A stretch of DNA of 49,107 nucleotides, from positions 1 through 49,107 of the IMG/VR virus record IMGVR_UViG_3300036399_000097, one strand, 5' to 3'. This DNA comes from a virus. The position numbers and the translations under genes are program-made. This document shows positions 8,288 through 15,682 of this stretch, in pieces (positions within the stretch are counted from its first letter, which is position 1; each line of letters starts with the position of its first letter). Below the pieces are notes generated by a model that saw only the letters and a program-made list of their open reading frames with translations, searched no databases and was not told the DNA's origin.

Positions 8288-9907
8288 ATGGCAACTCCAG
8301 TTTTAAACAATGGTATATTTCTACGAGATACCAGCTATGCAACTAGCTCACATGTAGATTCTTACCACCTTTCTAACCTCTTAAAGTCTGCTGAACCTAC
8401 TGATTTAGGTCCAGTTGATTTATGGGCAATGGCACAAAAGGTAGAAATGCCTTTATACCAAATGTCTAGCTTTGGCGGTAAGAACGTTATCTCAGTAGAT
8501 AATGCACGTGGTGAGTACAAATGGCAGATCCCAGTAACTCAGGATCTACCTTACGTTATTGAAGACGTAGAATCCGCTAATGCTACAAAAGGTATTGACG
8601 GACAGAGTTTCAAAATTAAGATTAACAAGCGTTCTTTTGGACATGGTGATATCATCACTTATGACAAATACAACGGTGTTGAGATGTACATCACTGCTGA
8701 CGATATTATCCCAGCTGGTGACGGTTTTATCTACACAGTACAACTTGTTAATAATGACAACGCTAAGTATTTGGATAACAAATATCTTAAAGTTGGTACT
8801 AAGGTTTTCCGTAAAGGATCTGCTCGTGGTGAATACGGTGAGCGTTTCTCTGATATCGGTAACGTTAATGCAGGTTTCCGTGAATTCTACAACTATGTAG
8901 GTGGTGCTGAAGCTCACGTTCATTATTCTGTTAGCTCTCGTGCTGACTTGATGTTGAAAGGTGGATTGAAAGCTGATGGTACAGTTCCTGTAGTAGAGCT
9001 TTGGAGAAACTTTGACAAGTCTAGTGATCCTTCTATTACAAACCTAGAGGACATGGCTTCTAAAATGGGTAAAGATTATGTAAAGAAAGCTTACCAATCT
9101 GGTCAGTTGACTCGTACATTCTTAACCGCTATGGAAGCAGCTCATTTGACTAAGATTGCTAATGACATTGAGACTTACCTTATGTGGGGTCAAGGTGGTA
9201 AAGTTAAGCAAGATGGTCCAGATGATATTCGTTTATCTGTAGGTCTTTGGAAGCAGTTGGATAACTCTTACAAGCGTATCTACAACAAAGGCTCTTTCAA
9301 CTTGGATCTATTCAAGTCTGAGATTTTCAACTTCTTTAATGGTAAAGTTGAATTCCAAGGACCAGATCCTAAGCGTAGCTTAGTTGTACAAACAGGTCTT
9401 GGTGGTATGAAACTTGTTAATGAAGCTATTAAGCGTGAGGCTATTAACTCTGGCTTGGTAATTAATGCTTCTGAAGTTGGTGCTATCACTGGCAAAGGTA
9501 TGGACTTGAACTTTGGTTTTGCTTACACTCAATACGTTATTCCTTTCTTGGCTAACGTTAAGTTTGTATTGAACCCAGCGTTTGATAACATTCATACTAA
9601 TGACATTGAGAACCCAATCATTGATGGTTTCCCATTAAGTTCTTACAATTTTATTATCTTTGATGTAACTGAGAATACTAATGACAACATCTACTTGTTG
9701 AAGTTATCTTGGGATAATCAATTGAAATGGTTCTATCAGAACGGTACTATGGATTACATGGGACGTTCTCAAGGCTTCCAGTCTTCTGGAAACTTTAACG
9801 GTTACCGTGTATTCATGACACAAACAATGCCTGCTATTTGGGTTAAAGATCCAACTAAAGTGTTGAAGATTGTTATGAGAAACCCTGTAACTGGTGGATC
9901 ATTCTAA
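8288..9907 (+). CDS. Major capsid protein
   Basis: 539 residues following the scaffold-like gene. The N-terminal region (NNGIFLRDTSYATSSHVDSY) and overall pattern match what I know of crAss-like HK97-fold capsid proteins, with a beta-rich inserted region around residues 130-220, helices around 270-310 and a strand-rich end. Codon use is strongly biased to GGT, GCT, AAC and TAC, as expected for the most abundant virion protein. The leader ACCCTTAAACTTTATGCCCT before the ATG is nearly shared with the gene at 12288. An upstream out-of-frame ATG at 8281 is ignored. A long structured untranslated region follows. Confidence 0.88.
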   Translation: MATPVLNNGIFLRDTSYATSSHVDSYHLSNLLKSAEPTDLGPVDLWAMAQKVEMPLYQMSSFGGKNVISVDNARGEYKWQIPVTQDLPYVIEDVESANATKGIDGQSFKIKINKRSFGHGDIITYDKYNGVEMYITADDIIPAGDGFIYTVQLVNNDNAKYLDNKYLKVGTKVFRKGSARGEYGERFSDIGNVNAGFREFYNYVGGAEAHVHYSVSSRADLMLKGGLKADGTVPVVELWRNFDKSSDPSITNLEDMASKMGKDYVKKAYQSGQLTRTFLTAMEAAHLTKIANDIETYLMWGQGGKVKQDGPDDIRLSVGLWKQLDNSYKRIYNKGSFNLDLFKSEIFNFFNGKVEFQGPDPKRSLVVQTGLGGMKLVNEAIKREAINSGLVINASEVGAITGKGMDLNFGFAYTQYVIPFLANVKFVLNPAFDNIHTNDIENPIIDGFPLSSYNFIIFDVTENTNDNIYLLKLSWDNQLKWFYQNGTMDYMGRSQGFQSSGNFNGYRVFMTQTMPAIWVKDPTKVLKIVMRNPVTGGSF

Positions 9908-9910
9908 AAA

Positions 9911-10072
9911 ATAGTATCTAAAGCAGGGGGCTAAAATCCCCTGCTGAGGATACACTATCACCCTCCTGTAGATTTATCTGCAGGTTTCCTATCGTATGCG
10001 TACCATGAATGATCACATGGGAAGTTCGCAACTTCTGATAGGTTCTAAATATAAAAGGTTACATTTGTAACC
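9911..10072 (+). ncRNA. Multi-hairpin structured RNA element after the capsid gene
   Basis: The 191-nt gap behind the capsid gene contains at least four stems. First, an 8-bp stem AGCAGGGG/CCCCTGCT (9922-9929/9938-9945) is lengthened by outer pairs (9911-9919 with 9948-9959). Second, an 8-bp stem 9965-9972/9977-9984 has a TTTA loop. Third, a 6-bp closing stem 9988-9993/10037-10042 encloses two hairpins, CCATG/CATGG (10003-10007/10016-10020) and GAAGTT/AACTTC (10021-10026/10030-10035). Fourth, there is GGTTAC/GTAACC (10057-10062/10067-10072). No U-tract follows, so a simple terminator is unlikely. It may be a processing or stability element, an attenuator or a small RNA. Confidence 0.6.
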
Positions 10073-10098
10073 AATTATAAAAACCAAACAAACCAAAT

Positions 10099-11118
10099 AT
10101 GAGTAGCAGTGTATCAATGATTGAAAAGTATCCACAAAACAAACGTTCAAGTATAGCAATCCGACCATACTTTGATCCTTTAGTGGATAACATGGGACTT
10201 CAGAAGTACGGATTGAGTCTTTTTGACGGAGCGTTCCACGAGGAACCTATTGCTTGTTTAGAGATTAATGGAATCAAAAGATTCATTACAGGTCTAAATG
10301 AATATGCTCCTGATGTTAAAGACTTACCATTGGAAGAACAAGAAGCTAAGATAAAGCAGATTCGTGCTGTTATTGCTCAACTTGAGAAAGAATTAGCTTC
10401 AAATGTAGTGGATGCTGCAGATGAGCAATTCTGGAATAAGTTAAAACTTCTTAAACCAGACAATAATGAGTTCTGGGATAGAATTAAGATTAGATGTGGT
10501 AATGAACCAGTATATTTAGAGCCTGATAAAGATCCTTATGATTTAATTAGGTTATATGCTATAGAAGCCGGTGGGTTTAGTATTGTTGCTAAGAGTCTTG
10601 AAGAAGCTCGTAGAATGTCAGTACCGCCTAAGTTTTATCTAGATAAGCTAGAAGAAACTGCTTCTATACAAACAGAAGTTAAGAAGCTTCGTAACAGAGC
10701 TTTATCAGAACTTCAAAAGTTATTTGACAAGAACCAGAATAAGCTTCTTTATGTAGCTAAAGTGTTGGATGCAAATAGTGCTCAATATAAGAAGTCAACA
10801 CCTAATGACGTTATCTATGATAATATGGATAAGTTTATTAATGGAGACTTAGTAGAGAAGGATAAGCGTAAAACCGCTCAAAGATTTTTGGATGCTGCTA
10901 ATCTAGACATGGAAACATTAAAGATTAGATGTATTGTAAAAGATAGTAACTACTTTAAGTTCATTGCTCCAAAATCAGATGGTTTTATTTATCATATGCA
11001 AACTACTACTATGATGGGTAGAACTTCTACAGATGTAGTTGAATTCTTAAAAAATCCTTTAAACGAGGAGCTTTTAATAGACTTAACTAAAAAGGTTGAA
11101 AAATACTGGATGCAGTAA
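10099..11118 (+). CDS. Probable structural protein following the capsid gene
   Basis: 339 residues, no recognised domain. A beta-rich N-terminus with RSSIAIRPYFDPL and EINGIKRF is followed by a charged helical hairpin (about 75-100), an acidic middle and a helical segment. The end (TTTMMGRTSTDVVEFL) could be a small folded domain. Lying between the capsid protein and a ring-like protein, it is probably a conserved head or connector component. The start follows the leader AAAACCAAACAAACC, and the structured RNA lies directly upstream, so expression relative to the capsid gene may be tuned there. Confidence 0.75.
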   Translation: MSSSVSMIEKYPQNKRSSIAIRPYFDPLVDNMGLQKYGLSLFDGAFHEEPIACLEINGIKRFITGLNEYAPDVKDLPLEEQEAKIKQIRAVIAQLEKELASNVVDAADEQFWNKLKLLKPDNNEFWDRIKIRCGNEPVYLEPDKDPYDLIRLYAIEAGGFSIVAKSLEEARRMSVPPKFYLDKLEETASIQTEVKKLRNRALSELQKLFDKNQNKLLYVAKVLDANSAQYKKSTPNDVIYDNMDKFINGDLVEKDKRKTAQRFLDAANLDMETLKIRCIVKDSNYFKFIAPKSDGFIYHMQTTTMMGRTSTDVVEFLKNPLNEELLIDLTKKVEKYWMQ

Positions 11119-11126
11119 AATAGTAT

Positions 11127-11828
11127 ATGAATAATAATCTCTTACAAATTAAGATAAAACAGAGGCTTAATAAACTAGCATCTTTTGATTATGACAACAT
11201 AGAATGTTGGATGATCCAAGAAGCTTTTAATAAAGCTCAGTTAGAGTGGGTGCGTAGACGCCTCCACGGTCTTAATGCATCTAGAGAAGCATCAGAGCAA
11301 AGTGTAACAATAGTTGATGATGTACAAATTCTTTTAACAGAAACACCTTTAGGTAGAACAATAAAAGATAAGTTTGTAGAATCAGATTCTTTACCTACTA
11401 ACTTTTTACATTTTGTAAGAGTTAGCGGTAACGCCAAGACTGAATGTTGTCCAGAAAGAGCTCTTTCTATATATCAAGCTGAAGAAGCTAACGTAGACAT
11501 TCTTTTGAGTGACAAGTTTAAATCTCCAAGCTTTGATTGGGCAGAGACTTTTTGTACGATAGCTTCTGATAAAATTAGGTTATATACTAATAATGAGTTT
11601 GATATAGAAGATATTAAACTTACATATTATAGGCTTCCTAGAGATGTGCAGTTTAATGGTTGTACTAATATATCTACTGGAGTAGTATTTAGAGCTGATC
11701 AGACATGTGAACTTAAAGAAGACATATGTGAAATATTAGCAGACGAAACAGCAGCTATTTTAGCTGGAGACATAGAATCTATAACTCAGTATCAGAGAGA
11801 TATACAAAACGCTCAAAGAAATAGCTAA
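11127..11828 (+). CDS. Ring/head-completion-like protein
   Basis: 233 residues. The N-terminal helices (KIKQRLNKLASFDYDNIECW, then EAFNKAQLEWVRRR), a beta-rich core and a C-terminal helical stretch (ICEILADETAAILAGDI) recall the ring/connector proteins that stack under the portal in crAss-like virions and head-completion proteins of podoviruses. It contains a Cys pair (TECCPERA). Two proteins of similar design lie at 41404 and 42078. The stop overlaps the next start by one base (taATG), so it is probably translationally coupled to the Dps-like gene. The ring assignment is inference. Confidence 0.6.
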   Translation: MNNNLLQIKIKQRLNKLASFDYDNIECWMIQEAFNKAQLEWVRRRLHGLNASREASEQSVTIVDDVQILLTETPLGRTIKDKFVESDSLPTNFLHFVRVSGNAKTECCPERALSIYQAEEANVDILLSDKFKSPSFDWAETFCTIASDKIRLYTNNEFDIEDIKLTYYRLPRDVQFNGCTNISTGVVFRADQTCELKEDICEILADETAAILAGDIESITQYQRDIQNAQRNS

Positions 11829-12241
11829 TGATGCAGAAACTACAAAGACCTAGTCCAATGGGACCATGTAAAGAAACAGCAGCAATGTTAGCACATGCTC
11901 AAGCTCTTACAACTAGTATGCACCAGTTGCATTTAAAAATTACTGGTCCTGGTTCTTTTTCAGCACATAAAGCTCTTAATGAGTTTTATGATGGAATGCC
12001 AGATTTAGTAGATGCTGTAGCTGAACAATACCAAGGAGCTCGTGAGAAGCTTCTAGATTTCCCGGCAGTGAGCCCATATAAATGTGGTTCTGTACAGGAA
12101 GCAATATCTCACATGAAAGAACTATATACAGAAGTTAATGAGTTACAAAAGATTATGCCTTTTTCAGAAGTTGTAAACCAACTAGATGAGGTTAAGAGTT
12201 TGATTGCTTCAACCAAGTATAAGTTAATGTTCTTAAGTTAA
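11828..12241 (+). CDS. Dps/ferritin-like protein with ferroxidase-type residues
   Basis: 137 residues. The segment MHQLHLKITGPGSFSAHKAL...YDGMPDLVDAVAEQYQG looks like the helix A to helix B region of Dps-like ferritins. His35, His47, Asp62 and Glu66 are spaced 12, 15 and 4 apart, exactly the spacing of the Dps ferroxidase ligands (His51, His63, Asp78, Glu82 in E. coli Dps). The C-terminus (VVNQLDEVKSLIASTKYKLM) suits the last helix. It is shorter than typical Dps (about 155-170). Dps proteins bind DNA and oxidise iron in 12-mer shells; a related phage family (DUF5856) is ferritin-like. Its place in the head cluster suggests a virion or genome-associated role, which is inference. Confidence 0.6.
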   Translation: MMQKLQRPSPMGPCKETAAMLAHAQALTTSMHQLHLKITGPGSFSAHKALNEFYDGMPDLVDAVAEQYQGAREKLLDFPAVSPYKCGSVQEAISHMKELYTEVNELQKIMPFSEVVNQLDEVKSLIASTKYKLMFLS

Positions 12242-12287
12242 ATTTGTTTTTTATTTATTTATTTATAACCCTTTAAATTAAAGCCCT

Positions 12288-13646
12288 ATGTATTTTCCTA
12301 ATGCATTCCGCAAGTCATTCTTGCCTGCTAGTACAACACTAGCAACCACTGGTGGAACTGATGCTTTGACTGCTGGACAGATTGGTTTCTTTGATGCCAA
12401 GTCTTTTCAAGTAGTTTCTGCTCAAGCTGCACCTTTTATCATGGCTCAAGGTAGTTACTTTGCTGCTGACAAAATTGGCCCCACTCATGGTGGTTACAAA
12501 GAGTCAGTTAAGTCTAAAGTGATTAACCCTAAGTACATCAGTCGTTTGATTAAAGTGACATCTGATGTTGCTCAAAATCAAATTGTATCTGTAGATCCTT
12601 CTACATGTACACTTAATTGTGATTCTACTTATCGTCTACGTCTAGATGTTAAAGGTTCACCTGCTTTACGTTTCGTAAGCCATAACCTTTATGACACCTT
12701 GGACGGATTCACAGGTTGTTGCACTGTACCTGGTACTACTAACACAGTAGACCAAAACGTAGTGTTACTTCAGTGGAAAGATCAGATTAATGAATCTCTT
12801 TTGTTGAAAGAGCTTGTTCAAGCTAAGGTTTGGAACTTAACTACAGCTTCTGTAGCTATTGATCCAACTGCTGCTTCTGCAACTATTGCTGTAGCTAACG
12901 CTGATGCTGCTCTTTTCCAAGTTGGAGAGAAAGTAGTTCATGCTTCTTTGGCTCCTAACTCAATCGTAGTATCTATTGGTGCTGCTGATTCAGCTAGTTC
13001 TGGTAATGCAAACGTAGTTCTTTCTGTTGCTGCTGTATCTTCTACAAACGGTAATGCTAAGATCTATAGTGAAATTGCAACTAGTACTTATGTTCCTGTA
13101 ACTTCTTCTGCAAATAATATTGCTGCTGTAGATTCTCATTTAGCTATTGCTGCTGCTTATGTAGAGACTAAGTTTGGTACATGTACCTTTACTCCTACAG
13201 ATTTCTATGGTTTAGAGCCTTTATTCATCTACACTTCTTTTGTAGAAGAGTCTGGTGAGCCTTGTGCTGTAAACTGTTTTGTATCTGCAGAAATTCAAGC
13301 TCCTAAGCAAGCTTCTGGTTTGGGTGAAACTGTACTTCGTGAATTGATCTTAGATGGTCGTTATTTACAAAACGCATATCCTGATAGCTCTCGTGTAGAT
13401 AGCTTACGTATGCGTGAGATCGAAGCTGATCCAGCTTTGAACACTGTAAATAAGGCTGCTTTGTATGATCAAGTTTTGATCTTGCACAATGTACCTCGTT
13501 TTAACAACCCAACAAGTACTTTTGATAATGATCAGTATTTGATCGTAGTTCACGTACCGGCTGGTACTGCAACCACTTCAATTACTAACTTCATTGTATC
13601 TAGTGCTAGTGCTGCTGGTAATGCGGTTGCTGTAGAGACTTACTAA
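12288..13646 (+). CDS. Abundant-type virion structural protein
   Basis: 452 residues, similar in pattern to proteins starting MYFPNAF found in phages of Bacteroidota; the exact role is unknown to me. The N-terminal part (GQIGFFDAKSF, KVINPKYISRLIKV) and C-terminal part (LILHNVPRFNNPTSTFDNDQ) look like a conserved core. Residues about 180-270 are an Ala/Val/Ser-rich beta domain that may be an inserted Ig-like fold. Codon bias equals that of the capsid gene, suggesting high copy number, and the leader before the ATG (ACCCTTTAAATTAAAGCCCT) closely matches the capsid leader. A strong terminator follows. Auxiliary capsid or tail tube-like roles are possible. Confidence 0.7.
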   Translation: MYFPNAFRKSFLPASTTLATTGGTDALTAGQIGFFDAKSFQVVSAQAAPFIMAQGSYFAADKIGPTHGGYKESVKSKVINPKYISRLIKVTSDVAQNQIVSVDPSTCTLNCDSTYRLRLDVKGSPALRFVSHNLYDTLDGFTGCCTVPGTTNTVDQNVVLLQWKDQINESLLLKELVQAKVWNLTTASVAIDPTAASATIAVANADAALFQVGEKVVHASLAPNSIVVSIGAADSASSGNANVVLSVAAVSSTNGNAKIYSEIATSTYVPVTSSANNIAAVDSHLAIAAAYVETKFGTCTFTPTDFYGLEPLFIYTSFVEESGEPCAVNCFVSAEIQAPKQASGLGETVLRELILDGRYLQNAYPDSSRVDSLRMREIEADPALNTVNKAALYDQVLILHNVPRFNNPTSTFDNDQYLIVVHVPAGTATTSITNFIVSSASAAGNAVAVETY

Positions 13647-13670
13647 GAGATTTTAGTAAATATTAAGAAG

Positions 13671-13703
13671 AGGGAGTGGACTATAATGTCCCTCCCTTTT
13701 TTT
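13671..13703 (+). terminator. Intrinsic terminator ending the head gene unit
   Basis: A GC-rich hairpin AGGGAG-T-GGAC (13671-13681) pairs with GTCCCTCCCT (13688-13697) around a TATAAT loop, with one bulged T, followed by seven T residues (13697-13703). It lies 25 nt after the stop of the preceding gene, and the -33 box of the next promoter begins only three bases later. Confidence 0.9.
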
Positions 13704-13705
13704 GT

Positions 13706-13737
13706 TTTGGAAAAGTCCTAAAAAATGGGTATATTAT
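13706..13737 (+). promoter_or_regulatory. Bacteroidota-type promoter for the fibre unit
   Basis: TTTG (13706-13709), a 20-nt spacer, then TATATTAT (13730-13737). This matches the Bacteroidota housekeeping promoter layout (TTTG near -33, TAnnTTTG near -7), with two mismatches in the second box. The layout is identical at 34155. It follows a terminator directly and lies 50 nt before the first gene of the fibre unit. Confidence 0.7.
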
Positions 13738-13787
13738 TATTGAGAACGTGTATATAAAATTCATATAAATATTTAAAGTTTACTATA

Positions 13788-14336
13788 ATGGCAAGCAAAC
13801 ATCAGTTAAGTTTAGAACTACCTGATACCAATAATATCAAGGTTTTACGTCTATTTGACACAAGTTTATATGCTGAAGATTTAGCTATAGACTGCGGTAC
13901 GCTCAGGATAACATCCCCAGGTTTTAACTTACCTGTAGCTATAGAAATTCTAAAAGGCTTTAATATAGTATTAAACGCCTGTAGCTTAGGGTTACAACGT
14001 ACAAACTGTCAAGATGCTTCTCAACCTATTCCTGACGGTGTTTATGTGATTAACTATTCAGTGGCTCCAAACACTTCTGTATTTGTGGAGTATAATCATT
14101 TACGCACAACACAAACAACTAATAAATATTTTAACTTACTTTGTGATCTAGAAATGTCAAGTTGTGAACCAGATGCTGATGTAAAAGAGAAACTTGAAGA
14201 ACTAAGACTTATTAAAAGTTTTATTGATGCAGCTAAAGCTAAAGTGGAATATTGCCATGAACCTCAAGCTGGAATGGAGCTTTTAATCTATGCTCAAAAA
14301 AGATTAAACAAGTATGCCACAGAGTGTGCATGCTAG
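13788..14336 (+). CDS. Conserved phage protein at head of the fibre unit
   Basis: 182 residues. Residues 1-115 look like a beta-sandwich (DCGTLRITSPGFNLPVAI, IPDGVYVINYSVAP, SVFVEYNHLR); the remainder is helical and charged (KEKLEELRLIKSFIDAAKAK) and ends in CAC. Similar two-part proteins occur in phages of flavobacteria, but no function is known to me. A virion adaptor to which fibres attach is one possibility, given that it is the first gene of the promoter-led fibre transcript. Confidence 0.72.
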   Translation: MASKHQLSLELPDTNNIKVLRLFDTSLYAEDLAIDCGTLRITSPGFNLPVAIEILKGFNIVLNACSLGLQRTNCQDASQPIPDGVYVINYSVAPNTSVFVEYNHLRTTQTTNKYFNLLCDLEMSSCEPDADVKEKLEELRLIKSFIDAAKAKVEYCHEPQAGMELLIYAQKRLNKYATECAC

Positions 14337-14359
14337 TATTGTAATAAAACCAAACATAT

Positions 14360-14539
14360 ATGAGATCATGTAACAATTGTGGAGCTACGATTACATGTGG
14401 CTGCCAAGACAGAATTGCATCAGATGGTAAACAAGTTTGTACGCAATGTTCTGTACCATACGAGCAACAGCTTATTTTAGCTAATGCTCAATCTATCCTA
14501 CAAAATAATATAGAACAAAATGAGAACTCTGCTTCCTAA
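14360..14539 (+). CDS. Zinc-knuckle miniprotein
   Basis: A 59-residue protein starting at ATG 14360 behind the leader AAAACCAAACATAT and ending at TAA 14537-14539. Six Cys residues at 4, 7, 13, 15, 27 and 30 (CNNCG...CGC...CTQC) suggest a small zinc-binding fold, followed by a helix (EQQLILANAQSILQNN). It overlaps the next gene by 20 nt. The CNxCG-x(5,6)-CxC pattern recurs inside the ring-like protein at 42078. It may be a zinc-stabilised virion or assembly factor; function unknown. The leader and motif make it more convincing than its length alone. Confidence 0.65.
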   Translation: MRSCNNCGATITCGCQDRIASDGKQVCTQCSVPYEQQLILANAQSILQNNIEQNENSAS

Positions 14540-15137
14540 AAAAGAAAAATACTATAAAGAATTTGCTGATGTGGTTAACAAAACCTATCGTCAAATGCGT
14601 TACGGTATTGCTGCTTGTAAACCAAGTGTTAGTGAAGACTTAGCTTTTATGAGAAAGCATATTGTTGATTGGCAAGATTTAGAAGATGAAGATGCATTAT
14701 GCAAATCTAATATCAACTATACAACATGGTTACCTGTTACTTACAGAAACGATAACTCAGTACAATATGACCAAAGTGTAGATTTATGGGGAGCTGGTTA
14801 CTTACGTGGTAATGTACCAAACTCACCACAACAAATTGGTGTAGGTTTTGCTTACGGTGCAAACAACCAAAACATTATTGAGGTGAACACTGGAGGTTGT
14901 GTAACTAGAATCAATCTTAATCCAGCTATCACTTTTAATAATAATAGTTCTTTTGAATTTGTACAGCAAACTGCTGCTACAGTATGGAACATTAGTCATA
15001 ACATGGGGTTAAAACCAAATATTAAGACTGAAGATTTACAGGGTAATGATATTGTAGGAGTTGTTGATTATATAGATAACAATACAGTTAGACTTACTTT
15101 TAATCAGGCTGTAGCCGGTAAAGCATATTTATCATAA
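14520..15137 (+). CDS. Virion fibre/adaptor protein with C-terminal knob-like domain
   Basis: 205 residues. The N-terminal 60 residues are helical and basic (LLPKKEKYYKEFADVVNKTY), probably a virion-binding part. A Gly/Asn-rich beta middle follows. The last 55 residues (TVWNISHNMG...IDNNTVRLTF...GKAYLS) form a beta domain that is clearly related to the ends of the next two proteins. The start overlaps the zinc-knuckle gene by 20 nt; Met26 (14595) is an alternative. The stop overlaps the next ATG (taATG). Probably a short fibre or spike component. Confidence 0.7.
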   Translation: MRTLLPKKEKYYKEFADVVNKTYRQMRYGIAACKPSVSEDLAFMRKHIVDWQDLEDEDALCKSNINYTTWLPVTYRNDNSVQYDQSVDLWGAGYLRGNVPNSPQQIGVGFAYGANNQNIIEVNTGGCVTRINLNPAITFNNNSSFEFVQQTAATVWNISHNMGLKPNIKTEDLQGNDIVGVVDYIDNNTVRLTFNQAVAGKAYLS

Positions 15138-15664
15138 TGGCAGTACAGAAGATATATGTAGACTACGATTTTAATAAGAATCAGATTCTTAATGCTAAGT
15201 TACAACCTGTAACTACTGCACAAAGAAATGCTTTAGCGTCTGGATATAATTCTAATGATGCTGGTATTCTTGTATATGATACTACATTACAACTTCTATT
15301 TACATGGGACGGTAATCAATGGGATCAAGCAAGTATATCATCAGAACAAATAACTCAAATTGCAGAAGCTTTTAACAAAACAGTAGTTGATATTGACATA
15401 ACTGCTAATACCACTACAAGAACAATAACATTAACCTATAGAGATGGATTTAGTATATCAGACTCATTTACATTTTCTTATATTCACAATCAAACTGGGT
15501 CAAGTACAACATGGACTGTAAATCATAACTTGAATAAATATCCATCTGTATCTATTGTAGATTCAGCAAATACTGAAGTGATTGGTGAGGTGGAACACAT
15601 AGATACTAATAACCTCACTATAAAATTTTCAGCAGCTTTTAGTGGAAAAGCATATATAAACTAA
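15137..15664 (+). CDS. Short fibre protein with shared N- and C-terminal modules
   Basis: 175 residues. The N-terminal module (DFNKNQILNAKLQPV, then GILVYDTTLQLLFTWDGNQW) is the common phage fibre pattern also seen at the start of the next protein. The C-terminal module (TTWTVNHNLNKYPSV...IDTNNLTIKF...GKAYIN, about 118-175) matches the preceding protein. A short beta linker joins them. The gene is coupled to its neighbour by a one-base overlap. It looks like a minimal fibre made of an attachment module and a knob module. Confidence 0.72.
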   Translation: MAVQKIYVDYDFNKNQILNAKLQPVTTAQRNALASGYNSNDAGILVYDTTLQLLFTWDGNQWDQASISSEQITQIAEAFNKTVVDIDITANTTTRTITLTYRDGFSISDSFTFSYIHNQTGSSTTWTVNHNLNKYPSVSIVDSANTEVIGEVEHIDTNNLTIKFSAAFSGKAYIN

Positions 15665-15682
15665 TTATAAAAAATAAAAATT

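Noticed and set aside
8281-8290. Upstream ATG (ATGCCCT) as the capsid start
   Set aside because: It is out of frame with the capsid gene; the same GCCCT sequence occurs before the gene at 12288 without an ATG.
9988-10043. tRNA-like fold (acceptor-like stem next to a T-arm-like hairpin) behind the capsid gene
   Set aside because: The acceptor-like stem has only 6 pairs, there is no D arm, and the T-like loop TTCGCAA lacks the conserved A58. Treated as part of the structured RNA instead.
10060-10067. TACATTTG, a perfect Bacteroidota -7 box before the gene at 10099
   Set aside because: It lies inside the GGTTAC/GTAACC hairpin and has no TTTG 20 nt upstream.
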